Assembly (NCBI GenBank): GCA_028532985.1 | Contig: JANCIK010000002.1 | Location: 1,364,001-1,428,000, forward strand | From: Stropharia rugosoannulata | Lineage: Eukaryota > Basidiomycota > Agaricomycetes > Agaricales > Strophariaceae | Length of the DNA: 64,000 nt | Reading direction: 5' to 3' | Part shown: one piece after another, positions 46,389 to 58,037 of the stretch | Layout: the number at the start of each line of letters is the position of its first letter | How positions within the stretch are numbered: position 1 is the first letter of the stretch | Position numbers and translations under genes: made by a program | The notes under the pieces: model-generated | What the model saw: the letters and a program-made list of their open reading frames with translations, nothing else | What the model was told of the DNA's origin: nothing | The model's database searches: none

Positions 46389-48706
46389 TCATTTTGTGCT
46401 TTTGAACATATTCACATTAGGCCAAGTGCTATGAGTATTTGTATAGTCTGCCATTGTAGACTTTGAGTGAAAGACAAGACAAGTTTGATCCCCTTTACAG
46501 TATGCACTGTGAACAACTACCCTGCTTGATAGGGTAACTATTGTTGCGGGCCAATAGTGAAGATCCAAGCCTAATCCAGGCAGTGACATTGTCCCCTTCT
46601 TATAAGTCCCCAAACTGATGACAATGTCAAACATTGAGTGACTACTGCCGGTGTCACAATGCGGTGGTGAGTCTCTGTTGTTGATCACTACGAGCACGCC
46701 AAAATGCACATTCCAGTGTTCCAATAGACTCTTCAGCTCTTGTCCATGCCAAACCTGGTCCGGGTGTTCACCTAGCTATGTCAGCATCCTGAGACCGGCA
46801 GCGTATTGGCTAGGATTAACCACACTTAGTAGACCACCCACAACGGCAAAGAACATATGTTGTTGTCAAAGCCATGTAAAACCGGCAGCCTTACAGATAT
46901 TTTTGCTGACAACTGGCAGTAACAACATCTGGACACATTCATCAACTCTTGTATTTTCAATTATAGATAGACCTACCCCATAGCCCATTTCAAACCATGC
47001 TAAAGCAAGACTCACATTTCCTGGCTTCCTCCAGGCTGCCTTCTGATGATAATTGGCCAGGCCACCTCTCCTGTCTGAATTATTTCTTGTGGTCTTCATT
47101 AATGGGATCAGTTGATCTACATTCTTCCATAGACCATACTGGCCGGCAGTCAGACAGTCAGACCTCATTCTGCACAACAATTGTCATCACCTACCTGCAT
47201 ATACAACATCATGGCATTAGGTAGATACCATATCAAAATATTCCCATCCTTATCTGTTACAATGCACAGTGTCTTAATGTATCTCTCCTCCATAAATATA
47301 CAGTGGCTCAAAAAACTGTCCCAATGTTTGGGACATTTGGACATATCAGTGAATAGCAGAACAACCAGATTATGTAATAACCTGAAATTTCACACATAGG
47401 TAGTTGGACATGTGACCTATCCAAAACAAGTAGTATCACGTGATTTGAAGAAGAACTTGCGTCACAATAAAATAAATAAAATAATAAAGCATTGGGACAG
47501 TTTTTTGACCCCCTATTTACTAACTACTTAGTACTTAGTATGTCCCCCTTTGGCCTTGATAACAGCCTCAACCCTCCTTGGCATGCTGCTAATAAGATTT
47601 TGACATACTTCTGCTGGAATTTTGTTCCATTCTGCAGCCAACCTGTCCCACAATTCATGTACTCCTCTAGGTGGTGTTGAATATTCATTAAGTTTGAGTT
47701 TGATATGGTTCCATAGGTGTTCAATGGGATTGAGGTCAGGAGATTGAGCAGGCCACCTAAGAACATTGATATTGTTGTCTTCAAACCATTTTGTGGCTTT
47801 TTTTGAGGTATGCTTTGGGTCATTGTCTTGTTAGAAAATCTGCTCCTCTTCTGGTATGTCAAGTATGTCAAAGCTTTCCTGTAGTGCATCCTCCAGAATG
47901 TCACAATACTGTTGAGAATCCATGATACCTTCAACTTCCACAAGTTTTCCCACACCATTCCAACCCATATAGCCCCATACCATCAAGTTATTGCCACCAC
48001 TATGCTTTACTGTAGGGATTGTTGTTCTGTCAGAGATCCCTTTGCCTCGTGGTTTCCAAGTATACACCTTCCCATCTGACCCAATCCCATATTTTAGGTG
48101 TCTTTGTTGGTGGATCTTCTTGAGTAGAGGGCATTTGGCTTTGACAATAGACCTGAAATCATTCTTTTTGAGAACACTTCTGACTGTTTGTGCAGAGACA
48201 GGTAAAGGAATAACACTTCTTCGACATTTTTTTCTCAATGGCCTCATTCTTGCCAGTCTGTTTATTTGTCAAGCTCTGAATGTAGTCATGTATATTCCAT
48301 ATAGTTGAATCTAGCATATATCAGTAATGTCCTTTAAAACACAGGTAAGTCCAGGCTCACATTGGTTTTGATATGCCATAACTAGTGTATCAACAATATC
48401 ATTACATTCCCATATTAATTGTGCAGCCCATGACGATGGGGAGGAATTAATTTGAGTCTGATTAATGCAGCAATGGACAGATGTCTGTATGAATGAGGAT
48501 ACAAAGGCTGTCAGATCAATAGCACTATTGTCAGAAGTGGGTTGCATGGTGGTTGAGAAGAAAGGTGTCAATGAACAGGCCACAGGAAAATTCATGTCTT
48601 CCAAGTCTTGCCTTGTGCATACCAGCGGTCTCGATAGACAAATTTGGAATAAATTACAATAATCCCATGATGTATAGTAATATATTAATTTATTATCACA
48701 CACCAT
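46389..48706 (-). pseudogene. TET/JBP-type 2-oxoglutarate, Fe(II) oxygenase
   Basis: From 48706 down: an N-terminal exon with TAFVSSFIQTSVHCCINQTQ and AAQLIWECNDIVDTLVMAYQ; then, below the Tc1 insertion, YMEERYIKTLCIVTDKDGNI; NVSLALAWFEMGYGVG; LKSLLEHWNVHFGVLVVINN. The catalytic part has an H-x-D (SPPHCDT, about 46650-46661), a double-stranded beta-helix segment (LPGLGLDLHYWPATIVTLSS) and a distal His (VVVHSAY, about 46500). It then has GDQTCLVFHS, where the 2-oxoglutarate-binding Arg would be expected. Such enzymes oxidise 5-methylcytosine in DNA. In basidiomycetes they are known to travel with KDZ transposons. Stops and the insertion disable this copy. Family is from fold motifs, not overall length. 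Confidence 0.75.
47301..48247 (-). mobile_element. Truncated Tc1/mariner element with broken transposase
   Basis: The left end, CAGTGGCTCAAAAAACTG, follows TA at 47299-47300, the Tc1/mariner target. The transposase runs from about 48247 down to TAA 47535-47537. It contains a helix-turn-helix remainder (VSAQTVRSVLKKNDF), the QDNDPKHTSKKATKWF block with the second catalytic Asp, and SPDLNPIEHLWNHIK with the Glu (DD34E type). A TAA at 47831-47833 falls just before QDND. The region between RHLKYG and IGSDGKVYTW is shorter than normal and lacks the W-S-D-E-T/S-K-F motif, so the first catalytic Asp is deleted. The 5' end and right terminal repeat are missing. It sits inside the TET-like gene. Confidence 0.85.
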
Positions 48707-48719
48707 TCATTATCCCAGA

Positions 48720-49124
48720 CTGGTGACTCTCAGCATGCACCGCCGGTTTTCATACAATCATTAGTTCAAAATCAGCCATGAATCATAGTAATATACTAGG
48801 CTCACAATGGTCCCCTAAAAATAGTAGTATACTGAATTTAAATAGCACGGGTCAAAGATCAAAATTGCCGGTCTTGCACAGCCCATCTGCCATTTGACAC
48901 TGCTGCTTGACATAAAGAACTGCTGGTTGATCTTGCCCTGACGACCATCACCATTTGTTGACAATGGCCCTGTAAAACACAGTAATATACTAGAAAGCTA
49001 TTAGTCCTGTGTGACACAGTAGTATACTAGTTCTGCAATGGCTCAAAATAACTCTGTGATCTACAGTATAATAATAGTTCACTGTAGCACTATAGATTAT
49101 GGTACCCAGGCACTATCCTATGTG
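48720..49124 (+). repeat. 1.7-kb repeat family, end fragment
   Basis: Resembles the last ~250-400 bases of the family (CCATTTGTTGACAATGGCCC, repeated TAGTATACTAG words), ending GGCACTATCCTATGTG at 49124. It faces copy 2 across 58 bases of copia sequence. Confidence 0.65.
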
Positions 49125-49182
49125 CCTGAAGCGCAAGTCGGATGCATTCAATGCATTCAAGGTGTACAAGGCTTATGCAGGG
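49125..49182 (+). pseudogene. Copia integrase sliver
   Basis: Encodes LKRKSDAFNAFKVYKAYAG, part of the Ty1/copia integrase core (compare FLKHKSDAFNA at 58715-58741). It is sandwiched between two inverted termini of the 1.7-kb repeat. Confidence 0.7.
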
Positions 49183-50906
49183 CACATAGGACAGTGGCTG
49201 GGTACTGTAGTATACGGGACTTCAGTAAACTATTAGTATACCATAGATCACAGGCCCATTTTCAACAAATGGCAACCTAGTATAATACCGTGATCTACAG
49301 GGCTAATGGCAACCTATCTTAGTACTGTGTTTCACGGGGCCATTTTCAACAAATGGCATCTGCATATATAGGTGATGTAAATCCGGCAGAAAAATGACTT
49401 ACAGCGGCATTATATATATTTTTCTGAAGCAAATCTGGTGGAATTAGTGTGCAGAGCAAAATAATGGATTGTAGTTGATGACTTTTATTATTTCCGCCAG
49501 ATAGATGGTACTATATAAATCTACTACTTTTTTGCTGCCAATTTGTGCATTTAAAATTATTTTTATGGGTCAGTAGAATTCAAATACTTGATTACACTTT
49601 TTGTTTCGTAAAAAAAAGTAGATATTGTATGATTTGCATTTTAAAAAATTTGATCACGAAGTCCGGTGGCTAAAATTCCTATGGTACATTTATTTGATGT
49701 ACCAGGGTGCAGGCCTATAGAGGTACCAAATTTCCGGTGGCCTCTGGGCATAAGAAATGATTTTTACAAGTAGAAAAGATTGAAACCTGGATTTATCAAG
49801 GATAAAGATTGTTCATTTAATTGTGAGGTTTGTATGCCTTTGTACACGTTTTATAATGCACCTGGGCACTACCAGACCGCCGGCCTATAGAGACAACAAG
49901 TCTCTTACGGCCTCTGGGCTAAGAAATGATTTTTATGATTATAGAAGATTAAAAGCCGGATTTATAAATGATAAAGATTGTTTAATTAATTGTGAGGTCT
50001 GGCGGCTTTGGTACGTGCCTTGCAGTACACCTGGCGGTCGGATTTTATTACCAACAAGTCCTCAAGAGCCTCTGGACACAATAAATGATTTTTATGATCA
50101 GAAAAGATTGAAACCCGGATTTATGAAGGATAAATATTGTTTAATTAACTTTGAGGTCCGGCAGCTTTTCTACACACCTTATAGTGCACCTGCTGAATAC
50201 CTTGTTGCCAACCTATAAATACAACAAGTTTCCGGCGGGTTCTGGGCCCAAAAAATGATTTTTACAAGTAGAAAAGATTGAAATCTGGATTTATGAAAGA
50301 TAAATATTGTTTACTTATCTGTGATGGCTTGCCACTTTTTTACACACATTATAGTGCATTTGGGTACTACTTGGTTGCGTACTTGTACGGTCAACAGATT
50401 TCCGGCAGCCTATGAGTATAAAAAGAATTTTACAATTAAAGAAGATTGAAGGCTGGATTTAAGAAGGATAACAATTGTTTAATTAATCATGAGGTACAGT
50501 GTCTTTTCTAGACGTCTTGTAGTGCACCTGGCCGCCGTATTGTATGGCCAACAGGTTTCCAGCGGCTTTTGGGCATAAGGAATTGTTTTTATAGTTAGAA
50601 AAGATTAAAACTCGGATTTAAATTAAGTAAAGATTGTTTAATTGATTGTGAGGTCCAGCGGATTTTTTACATGTCTTGTAGTGCACCTGGCTGCTGTCTT
50701 GTGTGGCCAACAAATTTCTGGCGGGTTTTGAGCACAAAAATTGATTTTTAAAAGTAGAAAAGATTAAAACCTGGATTTACAAAGAATAAAGATTGTTTAA
50801 TTAATTATCAGGTCCCCCAACCTCAAGACATGCCTTGTAGTGCACCTGGCTGCTGCCTCAGGCTGCCAGACATTACTAATAGTAAATATTCGGAACCAGG
50901 TTAGTG
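49183..50906 (-). repeat. 1.7-kb repeat family, copy 2, with tandem array
   Basis: Starts CACATAGGACAGTGGC at 49183 and runs through the unique part to an array of about seven ~165-bp units (49640-50880). It ends near CGGAACCAGG at 50906. It is inverted relative to 59052-60773 and very similar to it. CpG sites are well preserved compared with copy 1. Confidence 0.8.
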
Positions 50907-51217
50907 CTTTGGGTCACTCCCAACAAGACTATGCTGCAGCAGGCCTTTGTGACAGAGAAAGTGCAATGTTGACATTGTGCTATTCAAGAATCTCAGCAAG
51001 CTGCACTCCAAACGTCTAGTCACTGGCACACTTGTAATGTTGAATGAGCATGCAGATCTAATTTGCAAAGCATGCTTGCCTTACAAGATGACATCTGGTA
51101 CATTTCCAAGCTTAACTTGCAAATCTACTAAACCACTTGAATTGGTACATTCTGACTTGCATGGTCTGCTCTCAGTGCCTAAGCCTGAGGGACACCACTA
51201 CTGGATGACATGTATTG
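50907..51217 (+). pseudogene. Ty1/copia GAG-pre-integrase and integrase start
   Basis: The frame 50977-51217 reads LFKNLSKLHSKRLVTGTLVM, then ICKACLPYKMTSGTFP (the C-x2-C of the integrase zinc finger) and ELVHSDLHGLLSVPKPEGHH with YWMTCI, the start of the catalytic core with its Asp. It is cut at 51217 by element copy 3. The next residues (VDYTHPHTVMFLKHKSDAFN) resume at 58682, after removal of one TG, and then stop abruptly near 58742. The copia polyprotein would supply integration. Only this fragment survives. Confidence 0.85.
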
Positions 51218-51790
51218 CATCAGGAAAAAGACTTTTTTGAAAAAAGTCTTTTAATTTTTTAAAAAGACTTAAAAAGACTCAAAGAGACCCCAGGAGACCT
51301 GGGTCTTAAAGCAAAGTCTCCAGGTATCAAACTTTTAAAGACTTTTTTATGTCTCTAGGAGTCTCTTGAATGTCTTTTTATGTGTCCATAATGTCTCTAG
51401 ATGTCTCTAAATGTCTTTTAATGTTACATTTTTGCTTTATAAAAACATTAAAAACATGACCTCATCTTAGTCAAATCACTACTACATAGATTAGATTGTA
51501 TTTGTAAGTGTATTTGTAAGTAGGTATATTTAAATGTACTTAAGATTTGTCATGAAGTAACTATATTAGTCAGCACCTTACATAGACATACAATGGCAAA
51601 TAAACCATCACATTAACTTGGGTACAATGGGAAGGGGAACTTATGTTGTGGAAATAATTTGCATTTGCCAGGAATTGAACCAATAGCTTCATGCATGACT
51701 TAAAACCTAGGCTCGTCCCCAGCTGGTCTCGAACTCTCATGTATTACATAATGTCTGCAAGTGCGTGACCGCTGCAAGCAGGTTCGAAGA

Positions 51791-52010
51791 ACTGGCTGGG
51801 CAGTCTCGTCGCTGTTTTGGCTGAACAGATTTTTCCCTGCCATCTTGAGGTGGGCACTTCAACAAAAAAACAGTAAAATGTCCAAAAAAACATCAAAAAT
51901 TGAGTATATGTTTTCGTCTCCAAATTGCATTTCAACCATAAAAGTATATACAACTTTTTTTTTGAAATTTTTGACTTTGACTTCGTCATCGTCGTTCCAA
52001 GGTCCATGCA
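51791..52010 (+). repeat. Left inverted repeat of the RecQ element
   Basis: About 220 bases, from ACTGGCTGGGCAGTCTCGTC to CAAGGTCCATGCA, nearly identical to the inverse of 57823-58037. It includes a poly-A/poly-T rich core with AAAAAACAGTAAAATGTCC. Confidence 0.9.
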
Positions 52011-52046
52011 CTTAGTACTTAAAATAGCAGACGTTCCCACCCCATG

Positions 52047-55000
52047 TCACTCATCGTTGTCATGCGTGTCCCTTTCCTCCTCTGACTCCGATTCTTCATC
52101 TCCATTCAACTCCCAATCATCCATTTCTAGGGCTACATCACCTTCATCCAGTCGAGTAAGAGTAGGTGAGTAAACTTCATGCCCCATTCCTTCATTGTTT
52201 GCTGATATGTTCAAGTTACTGTCACTTAGGCTGCCACCTTTCTGACTAGTGTCGGGTATGGGCCCATTACCGACTGCTACAAATGGGCTGGTGGGTGTAA
52301 TGTCAGCATTGGATGGGTCAGGTGAAACTTGGGACACAGGTACAAGCTTCCTTTGTTCCTTCATTGTATTGTATTGCTGATTGAAGTCAACCAGAGGGTT
52401 TTCATTTGCAGTTGATCCATAGCTTAGAGCTGCAAGTCCAGCTGAAAGGACATTGGGAACAGGTGCATCTTTGGGGTGGAGAACTCAGCCCTTTTTGAAG
52501 ACATAGACTTCATGTTCTCTCAAAACACCCATCAATGTGTTAAGATCTTTTTGCAAGTCTGGTGCGCCATGTTGTAGGCCCTGTTTTGACCCTATTTCAG
52601 AGTTAAGTTTGGTTGCTAACTTGCGCAAAACCTCAATGCAGGGCGACACAAGCTCCAACCAATCCCATGAGTGAGCATCGCCGTCAGCTTTATAGATTTT
52701 CTGTTATGTTTACTGAGTAAGTTGGTTGTTGTACTACTGTATGCTTGTATGTGCTAACAACGTACCTTTATCCAGAAGTTTAAATGTTCCTGCACGAGGT
52801 CTATCTCAACAAAGGCATTCTTTCGCCCTGTTGGATTTAGCAGCCAGTTCCGTATAATTGTTGCTCTTAATAAAAGTAAGTTGCTGCCTTATCTTTGCAT
52901 TATGTTCTAACTCACCGTAGTTCCTTTGACCAGATATTTATAAGGTTATGAAAGAGATGTAGCATTTCGTATGCATACTTTGTTCGTCCACTTCCGCGGT
53001 AGGTAAATGTCCAAAGCTTTAGAACAATGATTATTATTCCTGAATTACCAGATTTCACAGCATCCACAAATAGACAAGTTAGTAGTGAATCTCGCAGAAA
53101 GAGAACCGCGTTCTCGAATACCATATCTCCAGCAGAACCGCTGTGGAAGTTGGAGTCTGAAGATGGAGTTCTAGTGGTGCATGATGGTAGTTGAGTAGGC
53201 TCAATATCTGATGTTGGAAGTCTTGCATCTATCCGTGTTACTTTGACCTGTGCTGTATGCCTACGTTCTTCTCTACTCCTCAGCTCTCTGTATTCATGGA
53301 CAATGTCGGCATTGGCATATCGAGTCAATATTTCCTGGCTATGCAACTTTATGTCATTGATTGATGAAAATTTAGCTTGATATTCTTCAAGAGTTCTTGT
53401 ACCAGACACTAGTAGCAGGCAATGCAGAATACGCGCATGTAAAGAGACCATGATAAGTTCACGAGATACTCAGAAGCTAGGCAGTGATGTAAGAACAATA
53501 GGAATGCAGTCGAGGCATGTATTGTGAAAGGCCAAGCTACCAGGACTTTGAATTGAGGATACTCCAAAATGCGTGAAGAGAACACCATGACAGTTGGCTA
53601 TTTTTGCATGGAACAAGCCTGGCATGAGAACAACATGTTTCCAAGAATCCCGCCCAGCTTCATGACCAACCCGAATGTTCAATATAGCTCGTTGCCGCGC
53701 AATAGTCAACTGGTCACCTGCAACAATTCGGATATGCTTAGGATCTTCTTCATCTACACCTAACTCCTTGTCAATGGCTTCAATGAGGTCAATATTTCCA
53801 GTAATTGTGCTTTCATCGATTTCCATAGATGGTAAGGGATGAATCGGAGTTTGATGGACAGGAATAGTCTCGTCGCTCTTTGGCTGCCTTTCCTTTACTT
53901 CTTCTCGCCATTGTGAAAAATGCTCCCCGCCATACTGTACTATGATATTCATGATGGTATGGACAAGTGACTCTTGCAAAATACTAGATTCTGACTCGGT
54001 AAGCTCAAGATCTTCAATGGTCAATGGGCCTGCCTGTTGAATCCTTTCTTCATATGTCTTCAAGCACAAATCATCAAGTGTGGCACCGTAAAGTGGCATG
54101 ATTGTAGCATAGGTACCATTCTCTTGTGCATCTACAAGGTTCATATTAGGTTAGTGTCTGCCTTATGTATTCGGAAAGTTAGCTTACCCTTTCGTCCTAG
54201 CACTTGCTCTGCTACTCGTATCATCATGTTCACGTTGTCACAAACAGTCACATAGAGATGAGTTGCTGCTATGTCCCGGGCAGTTTTCCGACATGCAGAT
54301 GAAAGCTGAGCCAGAATTCCAGGTGTTCGGTTCCTTGATTTCTTGTTTGGCAGGGTTCTGTTTAGTGCTTTTCACTGGTCAATAATGCCGCCATAATTTA
54401 TTGATAATCCAAGTGATGATAGGACTGAAAAGTGCTGGCACTGAGCACCGGTAGCCATAAGGTATGTGCCGTATACAGCCTGGGCATAGTTATTAAGCTG
54501 ACTTCTTGCTCGTAAGAGTATCAATGTTGCAGAGCCTAGCATCTATATGTACTGCTTAGAGGGTTTCATTTAACAAATGAGAACACTCACAACTCGTTTT
54601 TTCTCTCGCCATTTCTTAGTTAACTGTGCTCGCTGCTGCTGTGTAGATGCAAAGGCACTCAAAATCTCGAAAAACTTTGGCGCTGCCTTTTGGATTCTGT
54701 TGGTAAGTTCTGTGATGCTATATTGGAGAAAAAAGGCCTCATTGACATTCTGTTTTGTCTTTGACAACACTTCTTGACAAGAAATGGCTTGTGCTTCTTC
54801 GCTGGCTATTGTCTTTGCTCTATCAATCACCCATTCATTGACAATTTGGCATGATGTTGGGCTATAATGAGAAGTTGTCCAGTAGCCAAAGATACGCTGA
54901 ACAGTTTGTTTATGTTTAAAGAAGCCTCGCCAGTGCCAATCATGTTGAAGAGTTGTAGCTGGATTAAACACAAAGTCCATGAAACCGGCAAATGAGCAAT

Positions 55001-55426
55001 TCTTGTCCTGTAGTATAGTGAGTGCTTCTTTGTATGCACATATTCTTTCCTCTTCTGCACTTTGCAAGATGTCGGCTTCTTTCTTTCATGCTTCGTCTTT
55101 GTTACAACTTATGGTCTGTACCCGCTTTTGAGCAGCAATTCCAAATAAAACTTTTTTTCAGTCCATGGTGTAAACATAATGGTATCATCCGATGCTGGTA
55201 CCACTTCTGTTGGCAAAGAAGAGCTATGTGAACGTCGAGTTGGTATTGGTGTAGATTTGGAAGCTCGCCATGAACTGAGTGAGATACCAAATAGTGCAGG
55301 CAGTCGATCTGCTTCCATGGCCAATGGTATGTCGTCAGAACTTGGCATCTCATAGCTTGACCAAGATTTCTGATACAAAAGCGGGATATCATCAGAGCTA
55401 GGAGAAAGAGTATTGCTTGTTTCCAT
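52047..55426 (-). pseudogene. DUF6589-type protein, candidate transposase
   Basis: Five main exons. 55426 to about 55115: a Ser-rich leader with two SSDDIPL repeats. About 55075-54585: DWHWRGFFKHKQTVQRIFGY and AFFLQYSITELTNRIQKAAP. About 54550-54190: ATGAQCQHFSVLSSLGLSIN and HLYVTVCDNVNMMIRVAEQV. About 54144-52912: AQENGTYATIMPLYGATLDD; IVAGDQLTIARQRAILNIRV; MPGLFHAKIANCHGVLFTHF; ARILHCLLLVSGTRTLEEYQ; EMLHLFHNLINIWSKELR. About 52880-52047: SPCIEVLRKLATKLN and an acidic tail. This is the domain order of mushroom DUF6589 proteins as I remember them. In-frame TGA codons lie at 54372-54374 (W expected) and 52485-52487 (R expected). The DNVN and GDQLT aspartates could belong to an RNase H-like site; that is inference. 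Confidence 0.75.
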
Positions 55427-55560
55427 GGGATGTGGAAGATGTCACAGCAGGTTGACCGTTAGTGGTAGTCTTAGATGCATCTGGAATAACATTTACTTCT
55501 GTTACTTCCATTTACGTTCCATCCTACTCTCACCACCATACTCAGGAGTCAGGACTCAAA

Positions 55561-57732
55561 ATGGCCGTACCAGCTATGCATGATGCACAGATATCCACTA
55601 TCAGCAGTAGTACTCGGAAAACAAGCAAGTCAGCAAGCAAATCATTGAAACAGCAGAAGCAGCTAATGGAAGAAATAGAATCCCTGCTGATCCTCATCAA
55701 AATGAACTATAAAACATGGGCTAATGGAGCAAAGGAGTTTCAGCTTAATGCGATTAAAGCACAGGTTCTTGGTCAGGATGTGTTAATACAGGCTGCAACT
55801 GGCTCTGGGAAGACAGGTATTGCGGCTGCACCACATTTACTTGCATCGAATAGAGGGAAGATTACCCTATTTATTTCACCTTTGCTTGCACTCCAAGAAG
55901 AACAAGTCTCCACATTTTGGAGTGAATTCAATCTGCCAGCCATTGCTATTAACGGAAATCATGGTGGTTGTGATCCAAAGCAACTGCAAGTAAGTGTTTT
56001 TTGTTGATTTTTAGTACGTGAATATATCTGAATATGCTTTATAGAAAATTGTTTTGGGAGAGTATCCTATTGTAATCATGTCCCCTGAGATGTTATTATC
56101 CAGAAGATTTATTGATATGGTACTCCGAAGGCCCGAATTTGGTTCACGCTGTCTATCTGTGTTCATCGATGAAGCACACTGTATTTCTCACTGGGGCAGT
56201 TCTTTTCGAAAAAAGTATGCCTCAATAGGCATTGTTTGAGCCTTTCTTCCGAAAAGTACACCAATAGTTGCAGCGACAGCATCCCTAACAAAACGGGTGC
56301 AAACTGACCTGATTGACAAGCTTCACTTCGACAAGAACTACTTGTTTATCAATATTGGAAATGACAGATCTAATGTATCACAGATTGTTCGAGCAATGGA
56401 ACATCCCATGAACTCATATCATGATCTTGACTTTGTTATACCACGAGAAATTGTATTGCAAAGTGACATCAAGAAAGCCTTTATTTACAGCAATGACATA
56501 AAGGATGGTGGAAGGATCATTGACTATCTCAACACCCGAGTGCCTGAACCTCTTCGGAGTGCCGGGTTAGTAAGGCCGTACAATGCAGCAATGTCGAAGA
56601 AGTACCGACAGAATGCAATGAAGCTATTCAAAGATGGGCATATTCGCATTCTTGTATGTACAGATGCTGCAGGAATGGTAAGCAATACAATCCTACTCTC
56701 AGGAACTTGGCTTACAATTGATCAGGGTTGTAATATCCCAGATATCGATCTAGTTATCCAATGGAAAACCCCGCGTGATCTATCAGCTTGGATTCAGCGG
56801 GCAGGCCGTGCTGCGCATGGACTAGGACGTCAAGGAACTGCAGTGATGATTGTTGAGAAATCAGCATTTGACATTAGTACTAAGAACATACAGGGCAAAG
56901 ACCAAGAAAGTGCAAGGCAAGGCAGTGAATATGCAACTACACATGGTGTGAAACGCGGGCTATCTGGAAGCAAAGACGATGGAATAACATACCTTGCGGC
57001 TTCGGACCTAAGCAACCTCCATAATGCGCCCAAAGAAGGACTTTACGTTTATATACAGGCAACCTGCTGTCGGCGAATTATTGTGGCCAAAATATTTCAA
57101 AATGACATCCCAGGTCAGTTTCTGAAACAGCCTTCTGGTATTTAATGAAATAATACTTATAGTCTTTCAATGCAGTGACACCAAGTGAATACTGCTGTGA
57201 CATATGTAATCCAAAGCTTTTTGAAAATGTTCAGCCAAGCACACCTGCATATAAACATAGAAACCGCATTAACAAGAAATACCCCACTTCAACCATTGTC
57301 CAATATGCCTTGTACAAGTGGCGGGTCGAAACCAAGAAGAGACTCTACCCTCGAGCCATGTGGACAGCACAGGCACTTCTCAGCGACAATATCTGTGAAT
57401 TATTATCATCAATTGGCCCGGTTACATCGAAGGAGCAGCTCGCCATACATTTACAAGGCAGTTGGGCTCGATGGGAAACTTTAGGTGATAATCTGTTCAG
57501 GACAATGGTCAACATCAATTATCCCATTGAGAATGACAGCCGACATACCAATTCAAAGCGTCCAACACCATGCACCGAACCGGGTTCACCCTCAAAACAG
57601 CCAAGAGCTCATACTAGCACTACTGACATGCATGCTACACTTGCTCCGCCACAATTCCCGCCTAGCTGTTATGATGACTTCTTTGCAACATTTCAGAGAC
57701 CTTTGCAGGATGTAGAGGGTAGCACAAAGTAG
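55561..57732 (+). pseudogene. RecQ-family DNA helicase of a mobile element
   Basis: Superfamily 2 helicase. Exon 1 (55561-55989, an upstream in-frame ATG at 55462 is possible) holds the Q-motif region FQLNAIKAQVLGQDVLIQAA and motif I TGSGKT (55792-55815). Introns are 55990-56044 (GTAAGT...TATAG), 56680-56727 (48 bp, in frame) and about 57112-57174. Later exons hold motif II VFIDEAHCISHWG (56168-56179), motif III-like VAATAS, motif V TDAAGMGCNIPDIDLVIQW and motif VI WIQRAGRAAHGLGR. A C-terminal zinc-binding part has a Cys pair (ATCCRRI) and CCDICNP. A Ser/Thr-rich tail ends at 57732. One TGA at 56237-56239 (Arg expected) interrupts it. It would unwind DNA for transposition. It is head-to-head with the DUF6589-type gene, about 135 bases between starts. 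Confidence 0.85.
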
Positions 57733-57822
57733 TTGGTAGCACGGCCGGGAGAATGTGACATGGTTGAAAGAAGCAAAGTGACGTGAGACTTGTAGCAATC
57801 AACGATGACATCAGCTGTTAGG

Positions 57823-58037
57823 TGCACAGACCTTGAAACGACGACGACGAAGTCAAAGTCAAAAATTTCAAAAAAAAGTTGTATATACTTTTATGGTTGA
57901 AATGCAATTTGGAGACAAAAACATATACTCAATTTTTGATGTTTTTTTGGACATTTTACTGTTTTTTTGTTGAAGTGCCCACCTCAAGAGGGCAGGGAAA
58001 AGTCTGTTCAGCCAAAACAGCGACGAGACTGCCCAGT
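57823..58037 (-). repeat. Right inverted repeat of the RecQ element
   Basis: Inverse of 51791-52010. It differs mainly in a (CGA)n/(CGT)n run and a few point changes. Outside it, 58038-58125 contains GCAAGCTCG- and GCTTGCGAGC-like words, of which the left tip has only TGCAAG-type relatives. Confidence 0.9.

Noticed and set aside
47524..47958. Separate 144-codon minus-strand protein
   Set aside because: It is an out-of-frame reading of the Tc1 transposase. The true frame, one base away, carries the SPDLNPIEHLW motif.
55561..57732. Subtelomeric RecQ helicase (TLH type) marking a chromosome end
   Set aside because: The gene lies inside an insertion with a target duplication and inverted repeats. 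No telomeric repeats are visible in the window.
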